Source of the DNA: Leptolyngbya subtilissima AS-A7
GTDB lineage: Bacteria; Cyanobacteriota; Cyanobacteriia; Phormidesmidales; Phormidesmidaceae
Direction: 5' to 3'
DNA length: 64,000 bases
NCBI RefSeq assembly: GCF_039962255.1
Contig: NZ_JAMPKY010000010.1
Coordinates: forward strand, 124,001 to 188,000
Each line of letters begins with the position of its first letter. Positions within the stretch are counted from its first letter, which is position 1. A program made the translations under genes and the position numbers. Positions 1 to 8,831 of the stretch are shown piece by piece. The notes below the pieces were generated by a model. The model was not told the DNA's origin and did not search any database. It worked only from the letters and a program-made list of their open reading frames with translations.

Positions 1-704
1 ACCACCTCCAGGGTGTTGGCCTCGCCCTGCTTCACCACCTGCACCGCCAGTGCCGCTTCCCCGTTAAACCGAATTAGCGTCGGCGGGTTTTGTAGCTCCG
101 CTAAGAAACTGCCCTCACCGCTGGCGGCGGCTCGGCTGCCAGTGCCGCGCAGATCTACCCGCAGCACCCCAGGAATGTCGCGCAGCGTCGGCAAGATTTC
201 AGCTTCAACCAGTGCCGTCAGCTCAGTCGGGGGCAGCTCCTCGCTGGTTAGGGCATAGCTAATTGCTGTCGCCTCGTTCAAGTTGAGCGGAATGATCTCA
301 TAGTCAAACCCGGCTGCCAGATCAGTCTGGTCAATAGCCTGCTCGACTGCAGCCGTGGTTTCCTCTAGCGCGGCATTCACCTCAAAATTTAGCCGCAGAA
401 TCGCCCGCCCCGGCGAGGTGGTTGAGTCGAGGCGAGATAACCCGGCCAGAGGTTGCAGCTGGGCCTCCAATGGCACGGTAAGCTCGGCCTCTGTTTCAGC
501 TGCCGTCTCAATGGGGGCGGTGGCGTTGACGAGCACCACCGGAAAGGTGATGTCGGGAAACAAGGCATACTTCAAAGAGCTAAACGCTAGCAGCCCAGCC
601 ACCCCAATCACAATCCAGCAGAAGATCGCCAACCCACGGTTGCGCAGGGCAAATCGAGAGAGATTTAATCGTTCTCGCAGCTGGTTGAGGTTAAGGCGGG
701 GCAT
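1..704 (-). CDS. RND efflux transporter, N-terminal part (runs off the window)
   Basis: Reading leftward from an ATG at 704, the first 234 codons are open to the window edge. The product starts with a short basic segment, then one hydrophobic helix (about residues 25-45, including the stretch IFCWIVIGVAGLLAF). A periplasmic porter-type region follows, with the motif FPDITFPVV typical of AcrB/HAE1-type inner-membrane pumps. This family exports hydrophobic compounds using the proton gradient, usually with a membrane-fusion protein and an outer-membrane channel, neither of which is visible here. The gene is divergent from the ABC exporter at 842, with a 137-bp gap. It lies near hopanoid genes, but its motifs look AcrB-like rather than like the hopanoid transporter HpnN, so no link is claimed. 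Confidence 0.8.
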   Translation of the reverse strand, partial: MPRLNLNQLRERLNLSRFALRNRGLAIFCWIVIGVAGLLAFSSLKYALFPDITFPVVLVNATAPIETAAETEAELTVPLEAQLQPLAGLSRLDSTTSPGRAILRLNFEVNAALEETTAAVEQAIDQTDLAAGFDYEIIPLNLNEATAISYALTSEELPPTELTALVEAEILPTLRDIPGVLRVDLRGTGSRAAASGEGSFLAELQNPPTLIRFNGEAALAVQVVKQGEANTLEV

Positions 705-841
705 CGCTTTAGTAGGAGAGAAACGCAGATATCATAGCTTGTTCAACCGGTTGATCAGACTGGGCTTGGGCCTGTCACCGCCAGCGCCGATCGCCATCCA
801 GGCTCCCAAACTTTGGGTGCACCACCATTTGCGAGACTGCC

Positions 842-2470
842 ATGAGCTTAGTTTTATTTCTCTTGCAGACCTCTGGGCCAGCCCTGGGGATTGCCTTGGT
901 CACCGGCCTAGTGAGCGGCGGCTGTAGTGCCGCTCTGATTGCGCTGATTAGCTACACCATTGCCCAGGGGGTGACTGGGGGGGTAGTGGCGGCAGCGTTT
1001 GTGGGGTTGGGGGCGATCGCCCTGACCACGGCGATGGTGTCGCGCATTTTGCTGGTGCGGTTTTCTCAGGCGGCGGTGGTGGAGCTTCAGCTTCAGCTCT
1101 GTCGCCAAATTTTAGCGGCTGAGCTGAAGTCCTTAGAAAGCCTCGGTTTGCCCAGCCTGCTGGTGCTACTAACTGAGGATATTCAGGCGATCGCCGCCGC
1201 TGCTGGGGTCTTGCCCGTTTTGATGATCAATATTGCGGGCACCGTCGGCTGCATGGTCTATGTGTCGTGGCTGTCGTGGCAGGTGCTGGCCCTGGTGCTG
1301 CTGATTACCCTGGTAGCTTCGTTTAGCTGCCGCTGGTTTCTGGTCGCGGGCCGGCGCGGTCTAGCTGCCGCCCGCGACCACCAAGAGCGGCTGTTTCAGC
1401 ATTTCCGTAGCCTGATCGACGGCATCAAGGAGCTAAAACTGCACCGTCTGGGCCGCCAAGACTTCTTCGCGCTCGACCTTCAGCCCACCGCGCTTCAGGT
1501 TAAGCACTACAACCAGCAGGGGTTGAGCCTGTTTGCCGTGCTCGACAGCTGGGGCAAGTTTATCTACTTTTTTGCGGTCGGGCTGGTGCTGTTTGCCCTG
1601 CCCAATTGGGTCGGCATTAGCCCCAACACCCGGGTAGCCTACGTGCTGACCTTTACCTACCTGCTGGGGCCGATGGAGAACCTGGTGAACAAGCTACCCC
1701 TGCTGGGTCAGGCCAGCGTGGCCCTCGACAAGCTCAAAGCCCTGGGTCTGAGCATCAATGCCCCGATCGCCTCTGCCGCCGTGCCGCCCATCGACCCAAG
1801 CTGGCAGCGGCTAGAGCTAAAAGGGGTCACCCACAGCTACCGCACCGACCAAGAGGGCACCGAATTCACCCTAGGGCCGGTGAATCTAACTGTGCACCCC
1901 GGCGAGCTGATTTTTATTATTGGCGGCAACGGCAGCGGCAAATCGACCTTGGCGAAGGTGCTCACGGGGCTCTATCGCCCCCAAACAGGGACAATTTGGC
2001 TCGATCAGCAGCCCATTGATGAGCAAAATCAGGAGTGGTATCGGCAGCATTTTTCGGTGGTGTTTGCCGATTTCTACCTGTTTGAGCGGCTGTTGGGATT
2101 GAGTAGCGAGGCCGACGACAGCAAAGCCCAAGACTATCTAAAAAAGCTACAGCTCAGCCACAAGGTGCGCATTGACCAGGGCCGATTTTCGACGGTGAAT
2201 CTATCTCAGGGGCAGCGCAAACGCCTGGCTCTGCTCAGCGCCTACATGGAAAATCGACCTATATATTTATTTGACGAATGGGCTGCCGATCAGGATCCGG
2301 CCTTTAAGCAGGTGTTTTACACCCAGTTTTTGCCTGACCTCAAGGCCCAGGGAAAGACGGTCTTCGTGATCAGCCATGACGACCATTATTTCTATGTGGG
2401 CGATCGCATCCTCAAGCTCGACTATGGTCAGATCGAGTTTGAGCAGAGCCCTGCATCCTTTAAGTCATAG
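842..2470 (+). CDS. SyrD/PvdE-type cyclic-peptide-family ABC exporter
   Basis: This is a 542-residue half transporter: about six membrane segments in residues 1-290, fused to a nucleotide-binding domain at about 325-540. Visible motifs are Walker A GGNGSGKST near 360, signature LSQGQRKR near 453, Walker B IYLFDEW near 475 followed by AADQDP, and the H-loop in VISHDD near 510. The sequence DEWAADQDP is characteristic of the SyrD/PvdE/YojI family, which exports small peptides and siderophore precursors. Its substrate here is unknown. The last 43 bp overlap the 3' end of the opposing sulfotransferase gene, so the two converge. The exported molecule could be a product of that operon, but this is inference from position only. 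Confidence 0.85.
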   Translation: MSLVLFLLQTSGPALGIALVTGLVSGGCSAALIALISYTIAQGVTGGVVAAAFVGLGAIALTTAMVSRILLVRFSQAAVVELQLQLCRQILAAELKSLESLGLPSLLVLLTEDIQAIAAAAGVLPVLMINIAGTVGCMVYVSWLSWQVLALVLLITLVASFSCRWFLVAGRRGLAAARDHQERLFQHFRSLIDGIKELKLHRLGRQDFFALDLQPTALQVKHYNQQGLSLFAVLDSWGKFIYFFAVGLVLFALPNWVGISPNTRVAYVLTFTYLLGPMENLVNKLPLLGQASVALDKLKALGLSINAPIASAAVPPIDPSWQRLELKGVTHSYRTDQEGTEFTLGPVNLTVHPGELIFIIGGNGSGKSTLAKVLTGLYRPQTGTIWLDQQPIDEQNQEWYRQHFSVVFADFYLFERLLGLSSEADDSKAQDYLKKLQLSHKVRIDQGRFSTVNLSQGQRKRLALLSAYMENRPIYLFDEWAADQDPAFKQVFYTQFLPDLKAQGKTVFVISHDDHYFYVGDRILKLDYGQIEFEQSPASFKS

Positions 2471-3537
2471 CCCCAACGCTGAAGGTAAGTTTGCCAGTGG
2501 TGTTCAACCTTAGTAATCGTTTCGGGCTCTAGAGAATACTGGTTTTGCTGGTAGTCTCCTAGACTCGCTAGATAGGTTTCAAAACAGGGGCGCGCTGCCT
2601 CAAAACTGGGCAGTTCTAGCTGCTCAAATAGCTTTTTTAGCACCAGCAGTGGCTCGGTCTGCAAATCCTCAAAACGCACCTCTGCAAACTGTTCGGGGGG
2701 CAGATCGGCCGTATCGGTTTTGAGAGCCTCTAACAGAAACGGGTAGCTCTCCAAAACCAGCGATTCAATCGGTAAATCGCCGTAGTCTTGCAGGGCCAAT
2801 TCGGGCAGCAGCCGCGTAAAGTAGTGTCGCGCCGAGGGAAACACCCGGTAGGGGTTGCGGTAGATGTGAATGAACTTGGCCCCCGGCCACAGCTCCCGCA
2901 GATGGCGAATGTAGCCGGTATAGATTGGGTTTTTAATCAGCAGCGGGCGGTGCCCCTGGTGCACCGAAACCTTCCGCAGCAGATGGCGATGCAGGCGTTT
3001 CCACCGCTCCACATCGGCGATCGCACCGCCAAACACATCTCGCCGAAAGTGAGTTTCAAAGTGCTGAGGAAAGTACATACCGTGGTAGTACGAAGCTGCC
3101 CCCATCGTCGCCAGGGGAATGGAATCTTCCTGGGGCGAGGTAGGCGTGACCGCTACATTGTCGACGTAGCGATCTTGGGGCAGAGCCTGCTCTAGCAGCG
3201 GCTCTAGCGATCGCACAATGCCCAAAACATCCCACGGCATTCCCGTTGCCAGCGGGGTAATGTAGCCAAACGCTGGGCACTGAGCCATGACGTTGTGCAG
3301 GTGGGTGGTGCCCGATCGCCAGTAGCCGACAATAAAGACGGGGTCGGGCATCGGCTGCTGGGGGGACAGGGCAAACGCCACCTGTTCTGCGGTCGAAAAG
3401 GGCCAGCGGGCCAGAGACACCGCCAGGGCCAGAGCCACCTGGGGGCAACGGTTAGCTGCGGGGAATCCATTTTTGAGCAGCAGCTTGAGCAGGGTGGGTG
3501 GGTTGCTGCCGCACAGCGGATGAAACAGGCTGGCCAT
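2428..3537 (-). CDS. PAPS-dependent sulfotransferase
   Basis: The protein has 369 residues. The 5'-phosphosulfate-binding loop reads YWRSGTTHLHN near residue 70 and the 3'-phosphate-binding motif reads IYRNPYRVFPSAR near 226, the two hallmarks of the sulfotransferase fold that moves sulfate from PAPS to a hydroxyl or amine. The start at 3537 (MASLFHP) is preferred because the same frame stays open upstream but would overlap the preceding aminotransferase. With this start the aminotransferase stop lies only 8 bp upstream, so the two are almost certainly co-transcribed. The gene is last in the operon squalene-synthase-like, aminotransferase, sulfotransferase. The acceptor cannot be read from sequence; an amino- or hydroxy-hopanoid is the context-based guess. 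Confidence 0.85.
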   Translation of the reverse strand: MASLFHPLCGSNPPTLLKLLLKNGFPAANRCPQVALALAVSLARWPFSTAEQVAFALSPQQPMPDPVFIVGYWRSGTTHLHNVMAQCPAFGYITPLATGMPWDVLGIVRSLEPLLEQALPQDRYVDNVAVTPTSPQEDSIPLATMGAASYYHGMYFPQHFETHFRRDVFGGAIADVERWKRLHRHLLRKVSVHQGHRPLLIKNPIYTGYIRHLRELWPGAKFIHIYRNPYRVFPSARHYFTRLLPELALQDYGDLPIESLVLESYPFLLEALKTDTADLPPEQFAEVRFEDLQTEPLLVLKKLFEQLELPSFEAARPCFETYLASLGDYQQNQYSLEPETITKVEHHWQTYLQRWGYDLKDAGLCSNSI

Positions 3538-3545
3538 GGTTGGGG

Positions 3546-4934
3546 CTACCGGGCTCCGGCTTTGGTTTTCATTGCCTGAGTGGCCAGGGTTTTGCCAAAC
3601 TCCCAGGCGGCTCCCGGCACCCGGTGGGCATCGGCCACCACGTCGGTAACAGCCTCGACAATCCAGCGGCGATCGCTCTCCTGCAGGGTCAGGGGGGGAA
3701 TAAACTTGACCACATTCATGCCGTAGCCTGCCACCTGAGACAGAATTCGGTGGCGGGTAAACAGCGGCACCGTGATGATCTGAGAAAACAGGCCCCGGTT
3801 GGCGGTTTCGAGCATCTTCCACGACATTTTTAGGGTCAAGCTCTTGGGCTCGCCAAACTCTAGCGCCATCATCATACCCAGGCCCCGCACGGCTTTCAGG
3901 CACTCGTACTGGCCCACCAAAGGCTGCAAATCGGCCACAATCTGCCGGCCCATCTGGGCGGCATGGTCAATCCAGCCGTCGGTTTCGAGTACGTCGAGGG
4001 TGGCCAGCCCTGCCGCCATAGCCAAATTGTTTTTGCCAAAGGTGCTGCCGTGAACCACGGCGCGATCCATGCGGTTAAACACTTTGTCGAAGATCCACGA
4101 CCGACAGGCCACGGCCCCTACCGGCACGAACCCACCCGACAGGGCCTTGGCCATACAGAGCAAATCGGGCTCGACACCAAAGTGCTCGACCGCCCACCAC
4201 TTGCCCGTACGACCTAGCCCGGTCTGCACCTCATCGGCGATGAACAGGCTGCCGTATTTGCGGCAGAGCGCCGCCGCCCCTGGTAGGTAGCTGGCCTCTG
4301 GAATCCATACCCCATGGCCTTGGATAGGCTCGGTGATAAAGGCGGCCACGTCTTTGCGGGAAAGCGCTTGGTCTAGGGCAGCTAGGTCGCCGAAGGGAAT
4401 TTCGATGAAGTCGGGCAAAAAGGGGCCAAAGCCTGCCCTGAAGTGGGGATCGCCCGTGGCCGACAGAGAGCCCATGGTCAGACCGTGGTAGCCGCCAGAG
4501 CAATAGACAATCTTGCTGCGCCCGGTGGCGTGGCGGCTGAACTTGATCGCCGCCTCGACGCTTTCGGTGCCGGAGTTGGCAAAAAAGATGCGGTCTAACC
4601 CCGGCGGCGTGATCTGCTGGAGCTTTTCCGCTAAAAGCCCCGACAAAATCGAGACATCCATCTGCACCAGGTTGGGCAGTTCTGCCGTTAGCACATCCTG
4701 TAGGGCCTGCACGACTTTGGGATGGTTGCGCCCTAGGGCAAAGACGCCAAAGCCGCTGAGCAGGTCGAGGTAGCGATCGCCCTGGTCGTCAAATAGATAG
4801 GGCCCCTCCGCGCGCACGTAGTGGCGATCGAACCCGATCGTTTTGAGTACGTTGACCATCTGCGGGTTGAGGTACTGGGAGTGCAGCGAGAAATTGTCTC
4901 GCTGCCGCTCGGCGATGCGATCGAGAATGTTCAT
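3546..4934 (-). CDS. hpnO: class III PLP aminotransferase, probable HpnO (aminobacteriohopanetriol synthesis)
   Basis: The 462-residue protein shows a class III (ornithine/acetylornithine-type) fold-I aminotransferase: GTESVEAAIKFSRHATGR early, ADEVQTGLGRTG near 233 and the PLP lysine in MAKALSGGF near 260. The long N-terminal lead before the catalytic core (MNILDRIAERQ) and the neighbours fit HpnO, which aminates the hopanoid side chain to give aminobacteriohopanetriol. It lies 37 bp downstream of a squalene-synthase-like gene and 8 bp upstream of a sulfotransferase, all on one strand, with hpnH divergent. Class membership is secure. The HpnO assignment depends on context, and an amino acid or polyamine transaminase is the alternative. 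Confidence 0.72.
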   Translation of the reverse strand: MNILDRIAERQRDNFSLHSQYLNPQMVNVLKTIGFDRHYVRAEGPYLFDDQGDRYLDLLSGFGVFALGRNHPKVVQALQDVLTAELPNLVQMDVSILSGLLAEKLQQITPPGLDRIFFANSGTESVEAAIKFSRHATGRSKIVYCSGGYHGLTMGSLSATGDPHFRAGFGPFLPDFIEIPFGDLAALDQALSRKDVAAFITEPIQGHGVWIPEASYLPGAAALCRKYGSLFIADEVQTGLGRTGKWWAVEHFGVEPDLLCMAKALSGGFVPVGAVACRSWIFDKVFNRMDRAVVHGSTFGKNNLAMAAGLATLDVLETDGWIDHAAQMGRQIVADLQPLVGQYECLKAVRGLGMMMALEFGEPKSLTLKMSWKMLETANRGLFSQIITVPLFTRHRILSQVAGYGMNVVKFIPPLTLQESDRRWIVEAVTDVVADAHRVPGAAWEFGKTLATQAMKTKAGAR

Positions 4935-4971
4935 GCACTAGGGGGGTAGAGAGGGGCAGTAGGCGATCTAA

Positions 4972-5817
4972 CTAGACTTTAGTCATAAGTTCGATCGATT
5001 TGCCAACGCCGAGCAGCGGCGTCACGATCGCCATCACATCGGCTCGGGTGAGCTTTTCTCGTCCCTGGGCCAGGGCATCAATGGTGGCGGTGGCCAGGGC
5101 AAGGGGAATGCGGCAAAACAGCAGAGCTGGTCCCTTGGGCAGAGCTTGGGTATAGGCGTCGGCCATTCTGAGGTTGCGGCGAGCGTAGCGCTGCATGTCA
5201 TCCGCCGTCCAGCCCTCCGGGAAAAAGTCGACGCCGCGATCTTTATCTTCTAGATGATTGCGCAAAATGTTGACCGATTGCAGGCCGCGCCCAAAGCCGA
5301 TCGCCTCCATCCGGCTGGTTTCGGTGCCGTCATACCAGGCCCAGAGGTCAGACAGCATCAGCCCGACGGCCCCGGCCACGCTAAAGGTGTAGCGATCGAG
5401 ATCGGCTTCGGTTTTGATCTGCCAGTTTTGCTCGGCCCAGTAGGCCATGCGATCGGCCATGGCGGCAGTGGCATCCCAGATCCGAGGGGCGATGGTGTCG
5501 GGGGCCAGCAAGGCCCATTCGCCAATGCGTAGGGTCACCTCTTCGAGCTGTTCGCTGTAGTCCTCTAGCCCCGCCGCAAAGTCAGCTACCGCTGAGGATT
5601 CTGTGCCCGCCTGTAGATTGAGGCTAATTTGGCGCAGCAGGCTGGTCTTAATGCCGCCGTCTAGGGTCGGATGGTCTTCAATCTGGTCGATCGCCCGCAT
5701 GCACAGGTACGCAGATGCCACCGCTTCCTGAAGCCCAGGAGGGAGTAAGCTGATCGGGATGAAAAATGTTCGGCTGGTCTCTTTTAGCAAGTCCAACGCA
5801 GATTTAATCGACGGCAT
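4972..5817 (-). CDS. squalene/phytoene synthase family protein, squalene-synthase-like
   Basis: The 281-residue all-alpha prenyltransferase carries the first Asp-rich motif as RAIDQIEDH (D44, E47, D48) and a second one near residue 181 in VNILRNHLEDKDRG followed by FFPEGW. That second block resembles eukaryote-type squalene synthase (a LED-x5-FWP-like pattern) more than phytoene synthase. The expected reaction is head-to-head condensation of two farnesyl diphosphates. It is the first gene of the minus-strand operon with the HpnO-like and sulfotransferase genes and is divergent from hpnH, which suggests it feeds hopanoid synthesis. Unlike the usual sequence, the second motif has Asn-His where an aspartate is common, so activity should not be assumed. 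No squalene-hopene cyclase gene lies in the window. Confidence 0.75.
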   Translation of the reverse strand: MPSIKSALDLLKETSRTFFIPISLLPPGLQEAVASAYLCMRAIDQIEDHPTLDGGIKTSLLRQISLNLQAGTESSAVADFAAGLEDYSEQLEEVTLRIGEWALLAPDTIAPRIWDATAAMADRMAYWAEQNWQIKTEADLDRYTFSVAGAVGLMLSDLWAWYDGTETSRMEAIGFGRGLQSVNILRNHLEDKDRGVDFFPEGWTADDMQRYARRNLRMADAYTQALPKGPALLFCRIPLALATATIDALAQGREKLTRADVMAIVTPLLGVGKSIELMTKV

Positions 5818-6219
5818 TGAGCGCTCTCCTCACGTTGCTTTGGCTTTCAACCATACTGGTTGACTTTGATTCTGTAAGCTTTAACAGAGCATTAACGATG
5901 AATCAACTCGAATGGACGGTATCTGGGGCTACTTAAGCATCTAGGGTACCTGTAGTCGGCTACTTGGCCACGGGCAAAGTTTAACCGCATATTACACCGT
6001 CAGCCCCAGCGGCGTGCCCTGGGCTAAAACTCCCAACAGCGATCGGGGTCTAGGCGCACACAGAATGGGGGCAGAGACAACCGTTTTTGCCAAAATGAAT
6101 TACGGTAGTTGGGTAATCACCATCAGGGTTCGAAGCATCTACAATCGCCGTGACCTAGGCAAGCCGCCCGGTTTAACGATGATGCTGACGAATTCTCCCA
6201 ATTCGAGGAGTGAAGAGAA
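5818..6219. promoter_or_regulatory. divergent intergenic region between squalene-synthase-like gene and hpnH
   Basis: This 402-bp gap must hold the promoters of both the minus-strand operon and hpnH. I could not pick convincing -35/-10 boxes. A Shine-Dalgarno GAGGAG at 6205-6210 precedes the hpnH ATG at 6220. Short open frames here have no recognisable product. Confidence 0.45.
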
Positions 6220-7230
6220 ATGGCAATCAGTCTGCAGCAGGCCCTAGGCGTGGGGCAATATCTTGTCACTCAGCGCCTCAAAGGGCGTAAGCAGTATCCC
6301 CTGGTGTTGATGCTAGAGCCGCTGTTTCGCTGCAATTTGGCCTGCTCGGGCTGCGGCAAAATTCAGCATCCCAAAGAAATTTTGAAGCAGAACCTGTCGC
6401 CCGAAGACTGCTTTGCGGCGGCAGAAGAATGCGGTGCCCCGGTGGTTTCGATCCCCGGTGGGGAACCGCTGCTGCACCCCCAGATTGACGAGATTGTGCA
6501 GGGCCTAGTAGCGCGCAAAAAGTTTGTCTACCTCTGCACCAACGGCCTGCTGCTCGAAAAAAGTCTCGACAAGTTTACGCCCTCGCCCTACCTCTCGTTT
6601 AGCGTTCACCTAGACGGCATGAAGGACCTGCACGATCGCTGCGTCGATCGCAATGGCGTCTTCGATATCGCCATCAGCGCCATCCGGGCGGCCAAGGCGC
6701 GGGGCTTCCGGGTCACCACCAACACCACCGTGTTTGAGGGCACTGATCCCCAGGAAATTCAGTCTCTGTTTGATTACCTGACCGAGCTGAAAGTAGACGG
6801 CATGATGGTGTCGCCGGGCTATAGCTATGATTGGGCCCCTAACCAAGAGCACTTCCTCAAGCGCGATCAGACCAAAGCGCTGTTTCGAGAAATTTTGGCC
6901 CCGTTTACGGCGGGCAAAAAAAAGTGGGAATTTAACCACAACCCGCTCTTTTTGGACTTCTTGACGGGGCAAAAAGACTACGACTGCACCCCCTGGGGCA
7001 GCCCCAGCTACAGCGTGCTGGGTTGGCAAAAACCCTGCTACTTGCTGAATGAGGGGCACTACGAAACCTTCCAAGAACTTCTCGACAACACCGACTGGGA
7101 GAAGTACGGCCACAAGAGCGGCAACCCCGAGTGCGCCGACTGCATGGTGCACTGCGGCTACGAGCCGACGGCAGCAGAAGCGGCCATGCAGCCGCAGAAT
7201 ATGCTGCGCGCTATGGGTAGCCTGTTCTAG
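6220..7230 (+). CDS. hpnH: HpnH, radical SAM adenosylhopane synthase
   Basis: The 336-residue protein binds a 4Fe-4S cluster through C38, C42 and C45 ([10 protein letters not shown], a CX3CX2C motif), followed by [11 protein letters not shown], which corresponds to the SAM-binding GGEP element. The C-terminal part has the Cys-rich [15 protein letters not shown] region typical of HpnH. HpnH joins the 5'-deoxyadenosyl radical to diploptene, giving adenosylhopane, the first step of bacteriohopanepolyol side-chain extension. Length matches the family. GAGGAG nine bases upstream supports this start. It is divergent from the squalene-synthase/HpnO/sulfotransferase operon and convergent with the MFS gene. 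Confidence 0.92.
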   Translation: MAISLQQALGVGQYLVTQRLKGRKQYPLVLMLEPLFRCNLACSGCGKIQHPKEILKQNLSPEDCFAAAEECGAPVVSIPGGEPLLHPQIDEIVQGLVARKKFVYLCTNGLLLEKSLDKFTPSPYLSFSVHLDGMKDLHDRCVDRNGVFDIAISAIRAAKARGFRVTTNTTVFEGTDPQEIQSLFDYLTELKVDGMMVSPGYSYDWAPNQEHFLKRDQTKALFREILAPFTAGKKKWEFNHNPLFLDFLTGQKDYDCTPWGSPSYSVLGWQKPCYLLNEGHYETFQELLDNTDWEKYGHKSGNPECADCMVHCGYEPTAAEAAMQPQNMLRAMGSLF

Positions 7231-7268
7231 CTAGTAGCAGAAGATCGAACTGTATCCCCCTGAATCGG

Positions 7269-7300
7269 CCTTGAGACTAGCCCTAGCTCCAGTCTCAAGG
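7269..7300. terminator. bidirectional hairpin between hpnH and MFS gene
   Basis: A perfect 10-bp stem, CCTTGAGACT at 7269-7278 and AGTCTCAAGG at 7291-7300 with a 12-nt loop, lies between the convergent 3' ends of hpnH and the MFS gene. The following T run is weak (TCGTTCTG). Confidence 0.6.
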
Positions 7301-7308
7301 TCGTTCTG

Positions 7309-8490
7309 CTACTTCCTGGGGGATCGGATGAGCCAGTAGTGTAAACCACCCATGGCGATCGCCAAAGGCAGCATCAGCGGGGGAATCACCCCCAGGTCTG
7401 ACCGGCTGGCCACCCAGCCCAGCCCGGCAGGAATCAGCGCGGCCCCGACGCTGGCGGCACTGGTGGCAAAGCTCACGGCAGCGGGAACTAAGGCCTCTGG
7501 CAAGCGCTTGGGAATCAGCCAAATAATGGTGGGAAAGATGGCCGCCAGGGCAAATCCAACCAGGGGTAAGCTAACCAATGGGTTGGACAGTTGCCACCAG
7601 CACAGCAGCCCGATCAGGAGCAACCCCAGGGACAGGGTGATAGTACGGATAGCGCCTAGCGATCGCAGCAGATAGCTTAGCCCAAAGCGCCCCACCGTCA
7701 GCCCCAGCCAGTAGGCGCTAACGCTGTAGCCCGCCAGCAACGGCGGCGTCGAGCGAGCGAGCACCTGCACGCTGTAGGCCCAGTTGCTCAAGGACGCCTC
7801 AACGCCCACATAGACAAACAGAAATGCTCCAAACAGAAAGACGATCGGGGTGCGCAGCGCTCGCTTTAAGTGCGTCCCCGCCAGTGAATCTTGTTCAGCA
7901 GGTCGTTCCACCATGGCAGGGTAACGGCAAACCAGGGCGGCAAACACGCCCACCATCAACAGGCTGGTGAGACTGGCCAGCACGCCATAGACCTGCCGCC
8001 AGCTGAGGCCTACCGCCAATAGCGTAGTGGCGATGGCTGGGCCGGAGCATGCCCCAATTCCGTAGAAGCCGTGCAGGGCCCCAATCAGGTGGGCGCTACG
8101 GGCATCTTGCACCATGGCCGTGTTGATTCCGGCATCGATAAACCCAATGCCTAATCCCAGCAGGGTGCCCGCCGCCACCATTAACAGCCAGAAGGGAGCC
8201 AGGGCATAGGTGAGCAGGGCTAATGTCAGCAAGCTGGCCGCCCCCAAGAGCATGCGCCCCAGCCCTAACCGATGACTGACGAGGCTGCTAGTGAGGGCTG
8301 CCGTAATGTAACCGGTGATTTGGCTGACAAAGAGCAGCGTTACGGTGGCCGGGGTCAGGCTATAGGCCGTCAAGATAGAGGGCAGCAAAACCCCTAACCC
8401 TGCTTCGGCGATGCCAATGGCAATAAAGGCGTAGAAGTAAATCGCTACGCCAATCCAGAGGGACGGCAATGGCTTTTTGGCAAGGCGCAT
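7309..8490 (-). CDS. MFS transporter
   Basis: The 393-residue protein is almost entirely hydrophobic, with about 12 predicted membrane segments. A loop after helix 2 (SHRLGLGRMLL) resembles the MFS motif A position. The centre (residues ~185-210) is a hydrophilic loop, as expected between the two six-helix halves. No substrate can be assigned; sugar or drug export are both possible. It converges on hpnH, so a functional link to hopanoids is not implied. The stop is a TAG at 7311-7309. Confidence 0.8.
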   Translation of the reverse strand: MRLAKKPLPSLWIGVAIYFYAFIAIGIAEAGLGVLLPSILTAYSLTPATVTLLFVSQITGYITAALTSSLVSHRLGLGRMLLGAASLLTLALLTYALAPFWLLMVAAGTLLGLGIGFIDAGINTAMVQDARSAHLIGALHGFYGIGACSGPAIATTLLAVGLSWRQVYGVLASLTSLLMVGVFAALVCRYPAMVERPAEQDSLAGTHLKRALRTPIVFLFGAFLFVYVGVEASLSNWAYSVQVLARSTPPLLAGYSVSAYWLGLTVGRFGLSYLLRSLGAIRTITLSLGLLLIGLLCWWQLSNPLVSLPLVGFALAAIFPTIIWLIPKRLPEALVPAAVSFATSAASVGAALIPAGLGWVASRSDLGVIPPLMLPLAIAMGGLHYWLIRSPRK

Positions 8491-8639
8491 AGACGATACT
8501 CCAGAGATGCAGTGGGGCGAGGAGCTGCGATCGCAAGGTTTCAGGTTAGTCGGGCGCTGATGGCAACGACAACCTGAAGGGATGGCAGCGATCGCCTGAG
8601 CGTCCTAGAGCCATTGAGAATCGCTGTTTTTCTCTTTTT

Positions 8640-8831
8640 GGCAGAAAGCCCGACCGTCTGTTGCTGGGTAAATTACTCCTGGGCCGAGACAGCCCGATCG
8701 GCACTCAAGCCGGAGACCTAATCACCAACGCCCACGTGGTTTCTTCAGAGCAAGACGACGTCAAACCGCAGCGCCCTGGCGAAAGTAGCTGCGACCCATG
8801 TTTACCATGCTCTAGCGTCTCAGCAAGTTGA
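8640..8831 (+). pseudogene. possible remnant of an HtrA/trypsin-like serine protease
   Basis: In the gap between the MFS gene and the GH1-RmlD gene, one plus-strand frame reads GTQAGDLITNAHVVSSEQDD at 8700-8759. TNAHVV is the motif around the catalytic His of HtrA/Deg and related trypsin-like proteases. The frame runs to a TGA at 8829 and lacks the rest of a protease. No start codon or Ser motif is visible. A chance resemblance is possible given the short match. Confidence 0.35.

Noticed and set aside
1-704. HpnN hopanoid exporter
   Set aside because: The visible part has AcrB/HAE1-type motifs (FPDITFPVV), not HpnN features, although it lies near hopanoid genes.
3538-3903. Extending the sulfotransferase start upstream to 3903
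   Set aside because: The extra 122 codons would lie wholly inside the aminotransferase gene and have Arg/Pro/Gly-rich shadow composition.
2538-4900. Long open frames on the strand opposite the sulfotransferase and aminotransferase genes
   Set aside because: They are antisense shadows of high-GC coding sequence with no motifs; the minus-strand genes have clear catalytic residues.
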